Shown here piece by piece: positions 1 through 9,115 of a stretch of 64,000 bases of DNA (its first letter is position 1; every line of letters begins with the position of its first letter). The position numbers and the translations under genes were made by a program. The stretch covers positions 496,001 to 560,000 of the forward strand of contig NZ_POYJ01000002.1 in assembly GCF_002895435.1 (NCBI RefSeq), in the 5' to 3' direction. The notes below the pieces were generated by a model. It was given only the letters and a program-made list of their open reading frames with translations. It did not search any database and had not been told where the DNA came from. The DNA comes from Aquimarina sediminis. Its GTDB lineage: Bacteria > Bacteroidota > Bacteroidia > Flavobacteriales > Flavobacteriaceae.

Positions 1-114
1 AAAGGTAATGTCTTCTGTTGTACTCACCTATTTTAATCAAAACCGTCAATTAAATTTTAAAAACAAACACGCTATGCATAATGCCACAAGCATTTAGTAT
101 TTTAGTAAAAAAAA

Positions 115-3100
115 TTGAATACAAATACAGCCTTTACTATTTATAATGCTGCTGCTGGTGCCGGGAAAACGTATACTTTGGTCAAAGCATATTTGATAGC
201 TTTACTTAAAGGAGAGTTTAAAGATGGTTACAAGAATATTTTGGCAATAACCTTTACAAATAAAGCGGTTGCCGAAATGAAAAACAGAATTCTAGAAAAT
301 CTTGTTGCCATCAGTGCTATTGATACTCCTTCACAATATCAGGATTTACAAAAAGAATTAGTAGAAGAGACTAAAATTCCTGAGAAAGAACTTAAACAAA
401 AATCAAAAAGAATATTAAAAAGCATTCTCCACAACTATGCTGCGTTTGATGTTGTTACCATAGATACTTTTACACATAGGGTTATTAGAACATTTGCATA
501 TGATTTAGGAATTCCAATGAATTTTGAAATCGAAATGGATACAGATTCTTTAATCGAAGAGGCAGTAGACGCGGTAGTTGCAAAAATAGGAGTAGATAAA
601 GAACTAACGAGATTAATTATTGATTTCGCAATAAGTAAATTGGAAGAAGATAAAAGCTGGGACATCACTATAGAATTGAATAAGATTGCAAGACTTTTAT
701 TTAGTGAAAACGATAGAGAGCATCTCAATAAACTTTCTCATAAAAAAATTAAAGATTTTGAGACCTTTAAAAAACTTTTGGAGCAAAAAATCGAACTAAG
801 CAAGAAAAATGTTATTGATAAATCTATTACTGTGTTGCAATTGATTAATGATACAGGATTAGAATATACCGATTTTACGCGCAGCTCAATTCCAAACCAT
901 TTTTCGAAACTGGCAGAAGGAGATGTCAAAGTAGACTATAAGGCAGCATGGAAACAGAATATACAAGAAGCGTCTTTTTATGGAGCCAAACTAGATGATT
1001 ATAAAAAAGAGTTGATCGATAGTATTCGCTCTAGAATAGAAGATGAGTTTTTGGAAACAAAACAGGTATTGACCCAAATAAATTTCTTTCAGAATGTAAA
1101 GAAAAATATAACACCTCTTTCTGTGCTTAATGCAATTAATAAAGAATTACTTGAGATCAAAAAAGATAGAAAGATTCTCCTTATATCAGAGTTTAATACA
1201 ATTATAAGCAAGGCAATTCAAGGTCAGCCTGCTCCATTTATATATGAGCGTTTAGGAGAACGTTATAGAGATTATTTTATTGATGAATTTCAAGATACTT
1301 CAGAATTACAATGGAATAATTTAGTGCCACTGATTGATAATGCCGTGGCTACCGAGACATTAACTGGGAAAAGAGGACGAATTACTATTGTAGGAGATGC
1401 TAAGCAAGCCATTTATCGATGGAGAGGAGGTAAAGCAGAACAATTTATCGATTTATCTTCTGATAAAAACCCTTTTTCAGTACAGGAAAAACAAGTTCTT
1501 AATCTACCAAGAAATTATCGAAGTCATGAAGAAGTGATTAAATTTAATAATAGTCTATTTACTTTTTTATCTGGTGATTTTAGTGACGAAAAACATAGAG
1601 AGTTATACTTGTCAGGAAATAAACAAGAAGTTAATTCTAAAAAAGAAGGATATGTTAATGTGTCGTTTATTAAGGCAAAAAATGTTGCCGAAGAGAATGA
1701 GTTGTATCCAGAGAAGGTGTATGAGAGGGTAACGGAGCTAAATGAAAAAGGGTATAGACTTAATGAGATATGTATTATTGTAAGAAAACAAAGAGAAGGC
1801 GCCGCAATAGCAGATTTCTTAACCCAAAAAGGGTTATCTATAATTTCATCTGAGACATTATTGATCAATAACGCTCCTCAGGTTGTTTTTATAATTGATT
1901 TGCTCACCTGGAGTATCCAGTCAGATCACTTACAATCAAAAACGGATGTATTACATTTTTTAACAGGACAGTTTTTGATACAAGAAAGGCATGCTTTTTT
2001 ACAAAAAATGATATCTGCTACCAAAAAATCATTTTCTTCAGAATTAAAAACTTTAGGTGTTGATTTTGCCTTTGCTCAGTTAGCAATAAAGCCGCTCTAT
2101 GACGCTGTCGAGTATATTATATCTTGTTTTTCTCTGGCAGATAAAGAAACTGCGTATTTACAGTTTTTTTTAGATGTAGTATTCGCTTTTACACAAAGGC
2201 ATACAGAAGGCGTTGTTGGATTTTTGGCTTATTGGCATGCTAATAAGGATAAACTAAGTATTGTAGCACCAGAAGCAGAACAGGCCATTAAAATTATGAC
2301 AATACACAAAGCTAAAGGGCTAGAGTTCCCCTGTGTGATCTACCCCTATGCAAATATTGACATATATAAAGAAATAGAGCCCAAAACATGGTTGCCCGTT
2401 TGCAAAGAAGACTATTTAGGTTTTGAAGAAGTATTTATCAACTATAGTAAAGGTATATCAGACTATGGTGATGATGCCAAAGAAGTTGTTGTAAATAGAC
2501 AATCTCAATTAGAGTTAGACGCATTTAATTTATTGTATGTGGTGCTTACTCGTGCAAAAGAACAGCTTTATGTTATTTCTAAGTTAGATTTAAATTCAAA
2601 AGGAGAGAGCAATCCAAATGCCTTTTCTGGTAAATTGATTTCATATTTAAAGTATATAAATGTGTGGGATCCCGAAAGAATAGAATATGTCTTTGGAAAC
2701 TCGTCTATGCCTGATAAAGCAAATCCAGGAAAAGATAAAGAATCAAGAGTTGTTAAGCTTTCTCGATTTGAAGATTCTGCAGGGAGATATAAAGTGCATA
2801 TTATTACTAATTCAGGGAAGCTATGGGATACGTCTCAACAAAATGCAATAGAAAAGGGAAATTTAGTACACGATCTTATGGCCTCTATTGTAACATGCCA
2901 TGATGTAAAAGAAGTTGTTGAAGAAGCATATAATAAAGGAGAGATTATGATTTCGCAAAAAGAAACTCTTTATGATGAAATAAGGAATATTGTAGAACAC
3001 CCTGAGCTCTCTCAATATTTCACTACGGGTAATTTGGTTTATAATGAAAGAGATATAATTTCTAATGGAAGGTTATTTCGCCCGGATCGAGTAGTCATTG

Positions 3101-3267
3101 ACCAAAATAAGCTAACAACAATAATAGATTATAAAACTGGAGTGTATAGTGATTCTCATGCTGCGCAGATACAGGAATATGCCTCACTTCTTGAAAAAAT
3201 TGGTCACATTATAAAAGATAGAGTTCTGATTTATTTTAATGAAGAAACGATTATAAAATATATATAA
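115..3267 (+). CDS. addA: AddA/RecB-like UvrD-family helicase with C-terminal nuclease
   Basis: Probable helicase-nuclease subunit for double-strand break end resection, acting in the cytoplasm with the AddB-like protein encoded two genes downstream. The superfamily 1 motifs appear in order: Walker A (GAGKT, residues 15-19), DEFQDT (about 390), GDAKQAIYRWRGG (about 427), NYRS, a TIHKAKGLEF motif (about 728) and LTRAKEQLYV. Near the C-terminus GNLVHDLM and IIDYKTG (about 1003) match the AddA/RecB nuclease core. The 1050-residue length fits AddA rather than UvrD. The start is TTG; the upstream ATGs are out of frame and the Walker A position fits this start. No nearby strong ribosome binding site is seen, as is usual in this phylum. 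The symbol rests on motif order plus the neighbouring AddB-like gene. Confidence 0.88.
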   Translation: MNTNTAFTIYNAAAGAGKTYTLVKAYLIALLKGEFKDGYKNILAITFTNKAVAEMKNRILENLVAISAIDTPSQYQDLQKELVEETKIPEKELKQKSKRILKSILHNYAAFDVVTIDTFTHRVIRTFAYDLGIPMNFEIEMDTDSLIEEAVDAVVAKIGVDKELTRLIIDFAISKLEEDKSWDITIELNKIARLLFSENDREHLNKLSHKKIKDFETFKKLLEQKIELSKKNVIDKSITVLQLINDTGLEYTDFTRSSIPNHFSKLAEGDVKVDYKAAWKQNIQEASFYGAKLDDYKKELIDSIRSRIEDEFLETKQVLTQINFFQNVKKNITPLSVLNAINKELLEIKKDRKILLISEFNTIISKAIQGQPAPFIYERLGERYRDYFIDEFQDTSELQWNNLVPLIDNAVATETLTGKRGRITIVGDAKQAIYRWRGGKAEQFIDLSSDKNPFSVQEKQVLNLPRNYRSHEEVIKFNNSLFTFLSGDFSDEKHRELYLSGNKQEVNSKKEGYVNVSFIKAKNVAEENELYPEKVYERVTELNEKGYRLNEICIIVRKQREGAAIADFLTQKGLSIISSETLLINNAPQVVFIIDLLTWSIQSDHLQSKTDVLHFLTGQFLIQERHAFLQKMISATKKSFSSELKTLGVDFAFAQLAIKPLYDAVEYIISCFSLADKETAYLQFFLDVVFAFTQRHTEGVVGFLAYWHANKDKLSIVAPEAEQAIKIMTIHKAKGLEFPCVIYPYANIDIYKEIEPKTWLPVCKEDYLGFEEVFINYSKGISDYGDDAKEVVVNRQSQLELDAFNLLYVVLTRAKEQLYVISKLDLNSKGESNPNAFSGKLISYLKYINVWDPERIEYVFGNSSMPDKANPGKDKESRVVKLSRFEDSAGRYKVHIITNSGKLWDTSQQNAIEKGNLVHDLMASIVTCHDVKEVVEEAYNKGEIMISQKETLYDEIRNIVEHPELSQYFTTGNLVYNERDIISNGRLFRPDRVVIDQNKLTTIIDYKTGVYSDSHAAQIQEYASLLEKIGHIIKDRVLIYFNEETIIKYI

Positions 3268-3488
3268 ATACACAATCATTTTTGTAATTACTAAAAGAAA
3301 GTTAAGGATAAAAGGTAATTTTATCTTATAATTGTAACATAATTATAGAGATGAATGCAGTATTTTTTTCTCTAACATGGTTAGAATCATTGCTTTTTTC
3401 GGGGCTGAAAAATTGTAAATAAAAACGACAATCCCCTTCAAAGCTACGATATCTACTGGTCTGTTAAGAAAAATTTATTAGATTTATC

Positions 3489-3519
3489 TTTGACAGTTAT
3501 TTTTAACATATTACATTTG
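3489..3519 (+). promoter_or_regulatory. Bacteroidota-type promoter of the OmpA gene
   Basis: TTTG at 3489-3492 and TACATTTG at 3512-3519 are separated by 19 bases, matching the known Bacteroidota consensus TTTG-N19-TAnnTTTG. It lies 34 bases before the OmpA start, so OmpA can be transcribed independently of addA. Confidence 0.65.
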
Positions 3520-3553
3520 CTCTAATTAACACTTAAAAATTAAATTATTGAAT

Positions 3554-4948
3554 ATGAAACATCTTAGCACATTTTTAGTGGCTTCGTTACTAGTACTTGG
3601 ACTTAGTACGGCGAATGCACAAGATGAAAACAATCCTTGGGCGGTTTCTATAGGTATTAATGCCGTTGACATCTTTCCTACTGGGGGAGACCTTATTAAT
3701 CAGGGAGAAATTTTCGATGAGTTTTTTAATGCTAGTGACCACTGGAATATACTTCCATCTGTATCTAAATTATCTGTTGGGAGATATATAGGAGATGGTT
3801 TTACTTTTACAGTTGCTGGGTCAGTTAACAAAATAGAAAATCTTGGTGAGCTTCCAGATGGTACTCCAGTTAACGCTGATGATCTATCTTACTATGCTGC
3901 TGATGCTACAATTGGTTATAGCCTTAAAAATGTATTAAAAACAAAATGGTTTGATCCTTACCTTGGTGTAGGTGGAGGTTATACTTGGATTGATGAAGTA
4001 GGAGCTGGAACATTAAACGGTTCTCTTGGATTCAATGTTTGGTTAACTGAAAACTTAGCTTTTAACGTTGGAACAACTTACAAGCACGTATTTGAAGATT
4101 ATGAGACTGGTGATTATATCCCAACTCACTTCCAACACTCTGCAGGTCTTACTTTCGCTTTTGGAGGTAAAGATACTGACGGAGACGGAATATATGACAA
4201 AGATGATGAGTGTCCAGAAGTTCCTGGTTTAGAGGAATTCAACGGATGTCCTGATACTGATGGTGATGGAATCACTGATGCTAAAGATGATTGTCCTGAT
4301 ACAGCAGGTCTTGCTGAATTTAACGGATGTCCTGATACTGACGGTGACGGAGTTCCAGATCCTAAAGATGATTGTCCTACTGAAGCTGGATTACCTGCAC
4401 TTAATGGATGTCCTGATGCTGACGGTGATGGAATCGCTGATGGTAAAGATGGTTGTCCTAACGAAGCTGGACCAGCTGCTAATAACGGATGTCCTTACCA
4501 AGATAAAGATGGTGACGGTGTATTAGATAAAGATGATAACTGTCCTGATGTTGCTGGTACTGTTGCAAACAATGGTTGCCCAGAAGTAACTGAAGAAGTA
4601 CAGAAAACTCTTAACGAGTATGCTAAGACTATATTATTTGATTCTGGTAGATCTAGTATCAAAGAAGAATCTAACAAAGCACTTGCAGATATTATTGCTA
4701 TCTTAAAAGAGTATCCTACTGCTAAGTTTACTATAGAAGGACATACTGATAGCCAAGGTAAAGCTTCAAATAACCAGAAATTATCTGACTCTAGAGCTAA
4801 TGCAGTTAAAAGCTACTTAACTTCTAACGGTATCGATCAGTTTAGATTATCTGCTGTAGGTTATGGAGAAGACAGACCAATCGCTTCTAACAAAACTAGA
4901 GCGGGTAGAGCACAAAACAGAAGAGTAGAGATCAACTTAGTGAAGTAA
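3554..4948 (+). CDS. OmpA family outer-membrane protein with thrombospondin-3 repeats
   Basis: Abundant-type outer-membrane protein that probably links the membrane to peptidoglycan. The order is: signal peptide ending near ANAQ; an N-terminal barrel-like region to about residue 210; about five acidic calcium-binding repeats of the form [17 protein letters not shown] (about 215-345); and a C-terminal OmpA domain with the peptidoglycan-binding pattern ([33 protein letters not shown]). A TTG lies six bases upstream in frame, but ATG at 3554 gives a normal signal peptide and is preferred. It has its own promoter and terminator although it lies between addA and addB. Codon choice is more biased and C-ending than in its neighbours, as expected for high expression. 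Confidence 0.93.
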   Translation: MKHLSTFLVASLLVLGLSTANAQDENNPWAVSIGINAVDIFPTGGDLINQGEIFDEFFNASDHWNILPSVSKLSVGRYIGDGFTFTVAGSVNKIENLGELPDGTPVNADDLSYYAADATIGYSLKNVLKTKWFDPYLGVGGGYTWIDEVGAGTLNGSLGFNVWLTENLAFNVGTTYKHVFEDYETGDYIPTHFQHSAGLTFAFGGKDTDGDGIYDKDDECPEVPGLEEFNGCPDTDGDGITDAKDDCPDTAGLAEFNGCPDTDGDGVPDPKDDCPTEAGLPALNGCPDADGDGIADGKDGCPNEAGPAANNGCPYQDKDGDGVLDKDDNCPDVAGTVANNGCPEVTEEVQKTLNEYAKTILFDSGRSSIKEESNKALADIIAILKEYPTAKFTIEGHTDSQGKASNNQKLSDSRANAVKSYLTSNGIDQFRLSAVGYGEDRPIASNKTRAGRAQNRRVEINLVK

Positions 4949-4978
4949 TTAAGGAGAATATCTCAATAATAAATAATA

Positions 4979-5010
4979 AAAACGTCCCGAATTTTCGGGA
5001 CGTTTTTTAT
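4979..5010 (+). terminator. Rho-independent terminator after OmpA
   Basis: A perfect 10-base-pair stem (AACGTCCCGA with TCGGGACGTT, loop ATTT) at 4981-5004 is followed by a T run. It closes the OmpA transcript about 30 bases after its stop. Confidence 0.9.
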
Positions 5011-5117
5011 TTTTAGAAAGTCTAAAAAGAATCATCAAAATGTTTTGTTTTTCTAGTAGAGGGTGATTGATAAAAATGCATAAGCTTAATTTTTTTGATG
5101 ATATAAAATTTTAACTC

Positions 5118-7853
5118 TTGAAAAGTTTTCTAAAAGAAGTATTACTAGAACTACATGATACCCAAGAAGAAATAAGTGATCTGATTTTTCTTGTGCCTAG
5201 TAAAAGAGCTGGTCTTTTTCTCAAAAAAGAGCTTTTAGAAATGTATACAGATCAAACTTTTTTTGCGCCAATTATTATTAGCATAGAAGAGTTTATCGCC
5301 AAACTATCAGGGCTTCAGCAAATAGATAATGTACAAACGTTATTTGAATTCTATGAAACATACCTAAATACTCATACTCATTTAGAAAAAGAAGATTTCG
5401 AAACCTTTGGTAACTGGGCGCAAACTCTGATTTATGATTTTAATGAAATTGATAGATATTGTATAGACCACAAAAGCTTTTTTACATATTTATCGGGGAT
5501 ACAAGATCTAAATCACTGGTATTTACAAAAAGAAAAGACCGAACTTGTCAAAAATTATATTAGCTTTTGGGAAAGCCTTATTGATTATTACAATAATTTT
5601 AAGGATAAACTTCTCGAACGAAAGGTTGGGTATCAAGGGCTATTGTATCGAAAAGCTTCAGAAGATATTAAAGCCTATATAAAAACCGAAAAAAAGAAAC
5701 ATATACTGCTTGGGTTTAATGCCCTAAACAATGCTGAACAAATAATTTTTCAATCACTTTTAGAGGCTGATATTGCCAAGATATATTGGGATGCAGATCG
5801 TTTTTTTGTTGAAAACACCTACCACGAAGCATCACTATTTCTCAGAATGTATAAAAATCAATGGGAGTACTTTAAGACTAAGCCATTCCAATGGGTACAA
5901 GATAATTTTTCTAAAGAAAAAGACATCTCACTAATAGGAGTACCTAAAAACATAGGTCAGGCAAAATCAATTAGTCAAATACTTACATCTATTCCCAAAT
6001 CTGATATAGAAAAAACAGCACTAGTGCTTGCAGATGAAAGCTTATTACAGCCCTTGCTTAATTCACTTCCAAATACTGTCGAGGCTCTTAATATTACAAT
6101 GGGATTGCCTCTTAAAGAAGTTCCAATAGCTGCTTTTTTTGAACAATTGTTTAATCTTCATAAAAATTACAACCACAAGGGATTTTATTATAAGTCGGTA
6201 TTAGAAATCTTAAATAGCTTGCCGGCATATAGGATGCTTGGGTTTAGTACTACAGATCTAATCAATACAATTTCCAAAGAAAATATAATCTATGTAACTC
6301 TTGATAAATTGCAAGAACAGGCTTCTGACAAAGAAAAAGATGCACTAGAGCTATTGTTTGGGTCATGGAAAAATGTTCCTACGGCTTTGGATCAATGCAA
6401 GAAGATAATACTACAACTTAAAAATACTTTGGATAAAGAAAAGGATGAATTGGAGTTAGAGTATATATACCATTTTCATCTAGTATTTAATAAAGTTTTT
6501 ACCCTGCATACTAATTATCAATATTTAAATACAATCGGAGCTTTATATACGCTGTATAAGGATGTTTTGATGACAGAGACCCTTGATTTTTCTGGTGAGC
6601 CATTTAGTGGTTTGCAACTTATGGGAATGTTAGAATCTCGTTGTCTGGATTTTGAAACCGTAATTATTACATCTGTCAATGAAGGGGTTCTACCAGCAGG
6701 TAAAAGTATGAATTCTTTTATTCCTTATGATTTAAAAAGAGCCTATAACCTCCCAACGTATAAAGAAAAAGATGCAATATATACATATCATTTCTATAGG
6801 TTGATTCAAAGAGCTAAAAAGGTATATCTGCTATACAACACAGAAGATGAAGGAGTAGGTGGAGGCGAAAAAAGTAGATTTTTACTTCAGTTGGACATCG
6901 ATAAAAGACCAAATCATAAAATTACCAAATATACAGTATCAGCAGATGTACCTAAGTTGATCAAGACACCATTAGAGATTTGTAAAAATCAAGAAATAGT
7001 ACAAAAACTAAAAGAGCTTGGTGTCCATGGATTGTCCCCTTCTGCTTTGACAAGTTATATAAGAAACCCAATGGATTTTTATTATAAATATGTGTTGGGT
7101 ATTAAGGAAACAGAAGAAGTAGAAGAAACCATAGCAGCAAATACCCTAGGAACAGTAATCCATAATACGCTCGAAATATTTTATAAGCCTATCGAAGGAA
7201 AATTTCTTAGTGTTGTACACCTTAAAGAAATGAGGGAGAGGATTGATACTGAACTTCGTCATCAGTTTAAAGAAGAGTATAATAAGATGGATATTACGCA
7301 AGGTAAAAACCTTTTGATCTTTGAAGTTGCTAAACGTTATATCTATAATTTTTTACGAGAAGAAGAAAAACTACTACAAAAAGGAGCCCAATTAAAAATA
7401 GTATCCATAGAGAGCAATTTGAAGACAGAAATACAAATTCCTAACCTTGATTTTCCTATACATATCAAAGGGAAAGTAGACCGTATTGATGAGTTAGATG
7501 GACAAATTAGAATTATAGATTATAAGACAGGAAGAGTAAATAGAAATGATGTTGTTATCATGGATTGGAATGTAATTACCAGTGAGTATAAATATAGTAA
7601 AGTGATACAAGTCCTGGCATATGCATATATGCAACATAATGAAAACCCAATTTCAGAACCTTTTCAGGCAGGAATCATTTCATTTAAGAACCTCCAGGAA
7701 GGATACCTTAAATTTGGAACAAAAGAGAAGATAAGAGGCAAAGCAAATTATGAGATCACCAATGCCGTGTTTGAAAATTATCTTATAGAATTAAAAAAAC
7801 TGATTTTGGAAATTTTTAATATTGAAATTCCATTTATACAAAAGGAAGTATAG
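5118..7853 (+). CDS. addB: AddB-like PD-(D/E)XK nuclease
   Basis: Probable partner of the AddA-like protein in recombinational repair. Two things support this: a C-terminal RecB-type nuclease motif (GKVDRIDELDG at about 785, IIDYKTG at about 802, then Q in KVIQVLAYAYMQ) and a helicase-like N-terminal part with only a degenerate ATP-binding loop (VPSKRAGLFLKKEL), which is typical of AddB-type subunits. Length (911 residues) is in the family range. I see no iron-sulfur cysteine cluster of the Bacillus AddB type. The start is TTG, the only reasonable one before the conserved N-terminus. It ends two bases before the alpha/beta hydrolase start, so the two are co-transcribed. The symbol is assigned by motif and context. 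Confidence 0.78.
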   Translation: MKSFLKEVLLELHDTQEEISDLIFLVPSKRAGLFLKKELLEMYTDQTFFAPIIISIEEFIAKLSGLQQIDNVQTLFEFYETYLNTHTHLEKEDFETFGNWAQTLIYDFNEIDRYCIDHKSFFTYLSGIQDLNHWYLQKEKTELVKNYISFWESLIDYYNNFKDKLLERKVGYQGLLYRKASEDIKAYIKTEKKKHILLGFNALNNAEQIIFQSLLEADIAKIYWDADRFFVENTYHEASLFLRMYKNQWEYFKTKPFQWVQDNFSKEKDISLIGVPKNIGQAKSISQILTSIPKSDIEKTALVLADESLLQPLLNSLPNTVEALNITMGLPLKEVPIAAFFEQLFNLHKNYNHKGFYYKSVLEILNSLPAYRMLGFSTTDLINTISKENIIYVTLDKLQEQASDKEKDALELLFGSWKNVPTALDQCKKIILQLKNTLDKEKDELELEYIYHFHLVFNKVFTLHTNYQYLNTIGALYTLYKDVLMTETLDFSGEPFSGLQLMGMLESRCLDFETVIITSVNEGVLPAGKSMNSFIPYDLKRAYNLPTYKEKDAIYTYHFYRLIQRAKKVYLLYNTEDEGVGGGEKSRFLLQLDIDKRPNHKITKYTVSADVPKLIKTPLEICKNQEIVQKLKELGVHGLSPSALTSYIRNPMDFYYKYVLGIKETEEVEETIAANTLGTVIHNTLEIFYKPIEGKFLSVVHLKEMRERIDTELRHQFKEEYNKMDITQGKNLLIFEVAKRYIYNFLREEEKLLQKGAQLKIVSIESNLKTEIQIPNLDFPIHIKGKVDRIDELDGQIRIIDYKTGRVNRNDVVIMDWNVITSEYKYSKVIQVLAYAYMQHNENPISEPFQAGIISFKNLQEGYLKFGTKEKIRGKANYEITNAVFENYLIELKKLILEIFNIEIPFIQKEV

Positions 7854-7855
7854 AT

Positions 7856-8701
7856 ATGATAAATAGTAGAGATATTCGAATAGAAGGAAAACATCAAAAA
7901 CCCATTTTAGCAGATGTTTTTTATAATGATGATAAGTCTAAAAAGCCAATTGTTATTTTCTGCCATGGATATAAAGGCTTTAAAGATTGGGGAGCTTGGA
8001 ATTTGGTAGCTGAAGCTTTTGCAAATGCGGGAATGTTTTTTATAAAGTTTAATTTTTCGCATAATGGAGGTAATGCAGAACAACCTGTCGATTTTCCTGA
8101 CCTTGAAGCTTTTGGGAATAATAATTATATCAAAGAATTAGATGATCTGGAAATTATCATAAATTGGGTTACTTCTTCTGGTTTCGAATTTAAAAATCAA
8201 ATAGATACATCTAGTATTTCTTTGATTGGGCATTCGAGAGGAGGAGGAATAGCTATACTTAAAGCTGCCGAGGATTCGAGAATTACTAAATTGATTACCT
8301 GGGCAAGTGTCTCTGATTATAAAAAGAGATTTCCGAAAGGTGAGTCATTGGAAATTTGGAAAAATAATGGGGTGATGTACATTGGAAACGGTAGAACAAA
8401 ACAACAAATGCCACATTATTTTCAATTTTATACATCCTTTATTGATAATGAAAAAAGGTTAACCATTGCTACTGCTGTAAAAAAGAATCAGATCCCGTAT
8501 TTGATTATTCATGGTACAGAGGATCCAACAGTAGATGTGCAAGAAGGAAAACAAATATATGCTTGGAGTACAAAAGGTGAATTGTTTTTAATAAAAGGGG
8601 CAGATCACGTTTTTGGTGTAAAACACCCTTGGAATAAAGAGCAATTACCAAAGCATCTTAGTGAAATATTGCAAAAAACAATAGATTTTGTGAGTCTTTA
8701 A
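7856..8701 (+). CDS. Alpha/beta hydrolase, dienelactone-hydrolase-like
   Basis: Cytoplasmic serine hydrolase of unknown substrate. The fold is seen in the early strand and oxyanion segment (IVIFCHGYKGFKDW), the nucleophile elbow GHSRGGG with Ser near residue 125, a late acidic residue in HGTEDPTVD and the catalytic His in GADHVFG. There is no signal peptide. It starts two bases after the addB stop, so it is probably translated from the same message. No specific esterase or peptidase role can be named from the sequence. Confidence 0.8.
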   Translation: MINSRDIRIEGKHQKPILADVFYNDDKSKKPIVIFCHGYKGFKDWGAWNLVAEAFANAGMFFIKFNFSHNGGNAEQPVDFPDLEAFGNNNYIKELDDLEIIINWVTSSGFEFKNQIDTSSISLIGHSRGGGIAILKAAEDSRITKLITWASVSDYKKRFPKGESLEIWKNNGVMYIGNGRTKQQMPHYFQFYTSFIDNEKRLTIATAVKKNQIPYLIIHGTEDPTVDVQEGKQIYAWSTKGELFLIKGADHVFGVKHPWNKEQLPKHLSEILQKTIDFVSL

Positions 8702-8758
8702 CACATTCTTAAGCCATAAATGTAATAAACAATCATTTTTTTTCGTTTATTTGCCGTA

Positions 8759-9040
8759 ATGAAGTTTAATAGACAAATACTTGCTTCTATATTCTTGGTG
8801 CTTTTTGGCATCATACTATTGGCAGACTTACACATTGTAGGACATGATGCCGATGATATCGATTGCTCTCTTTGTAAATTTACTTCAGATCATAATGATG
8901 ATTTTACTTCTGAAGATATAGTTGTAACTCCTGTAGTTGTGCAGGTTCCAGCTGATATTGTTAGAACAACTTATGTGAATCGATATTTTGGTTCATCTAC
9001 TTCATACACTTTTTTAAACAAGGCACCTCCTGTAGCCTAG
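8759..9040 (+). CDS. Small membrane-anchored or secreted Cys/His protein, possible metal-linked protein
   Basis: A 93-residue protein that I cannot assign to a named family with confidence. It has one N-terminal hydrophobic segment (about residues 7-24) followed by a short metal-ligand-rich stretch, HIVGHDADDIDCSLCKF, with two His, several Asp and a CxxC. After that comes a low-complexity tail. Small proteins of this shape often precede TonB receptors for metal ions in this phylum. Here it lies 75 bases upstream of the receptor and on the same strand, so a role in zinc or copper handling is an inference. Confidence 0.65.
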   Translation: MKFNRQILASIFLVLFGIILLADLHIVGHDADDIDCSLCKFTSDHNDDFTSEDIVVTPVVVQVPADIVRTTYVNRYFGSSTSYTFLNKAPPVA

Positions 9041-9115
9041 TTTTCTATAATTTTAATTGACAATTAACTTGTAGTATATTCTATACTATATAGTATCTCT
9101 ATTATTTTTTTACAG

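Noticed and set aside
1..40. Possible start of a divergent minus-strand gene reading MIKIGEYNRRHYL from a TTG codon.
   Set aside because: The opening resembles S1-domain CvfB-type proteins only in the first eight residues; the rest does not fit and only 13 codons are visible.
3351..3422. 23-codon frame between addA and the OmpA gene.
   Set aside because: No signal, domain or codon pattern supports it, and it lies just before the OmpA promoter.
4260..4526. Alternate-frame reading of the OmpA acidic repeats.
   Set aside because: It is a by-product of the repeated GATGGTGATGG-type DNA in another frame; the OmpA frame is clearly the coding one.
4178..4570. Regularly spaced DNA repeats that could be taken for a tandem array or CRISPR.
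   Set aside because: The units are coding, about 60-75 bases, diverged and in frame; they are thrombospondin-3 protein repeats.
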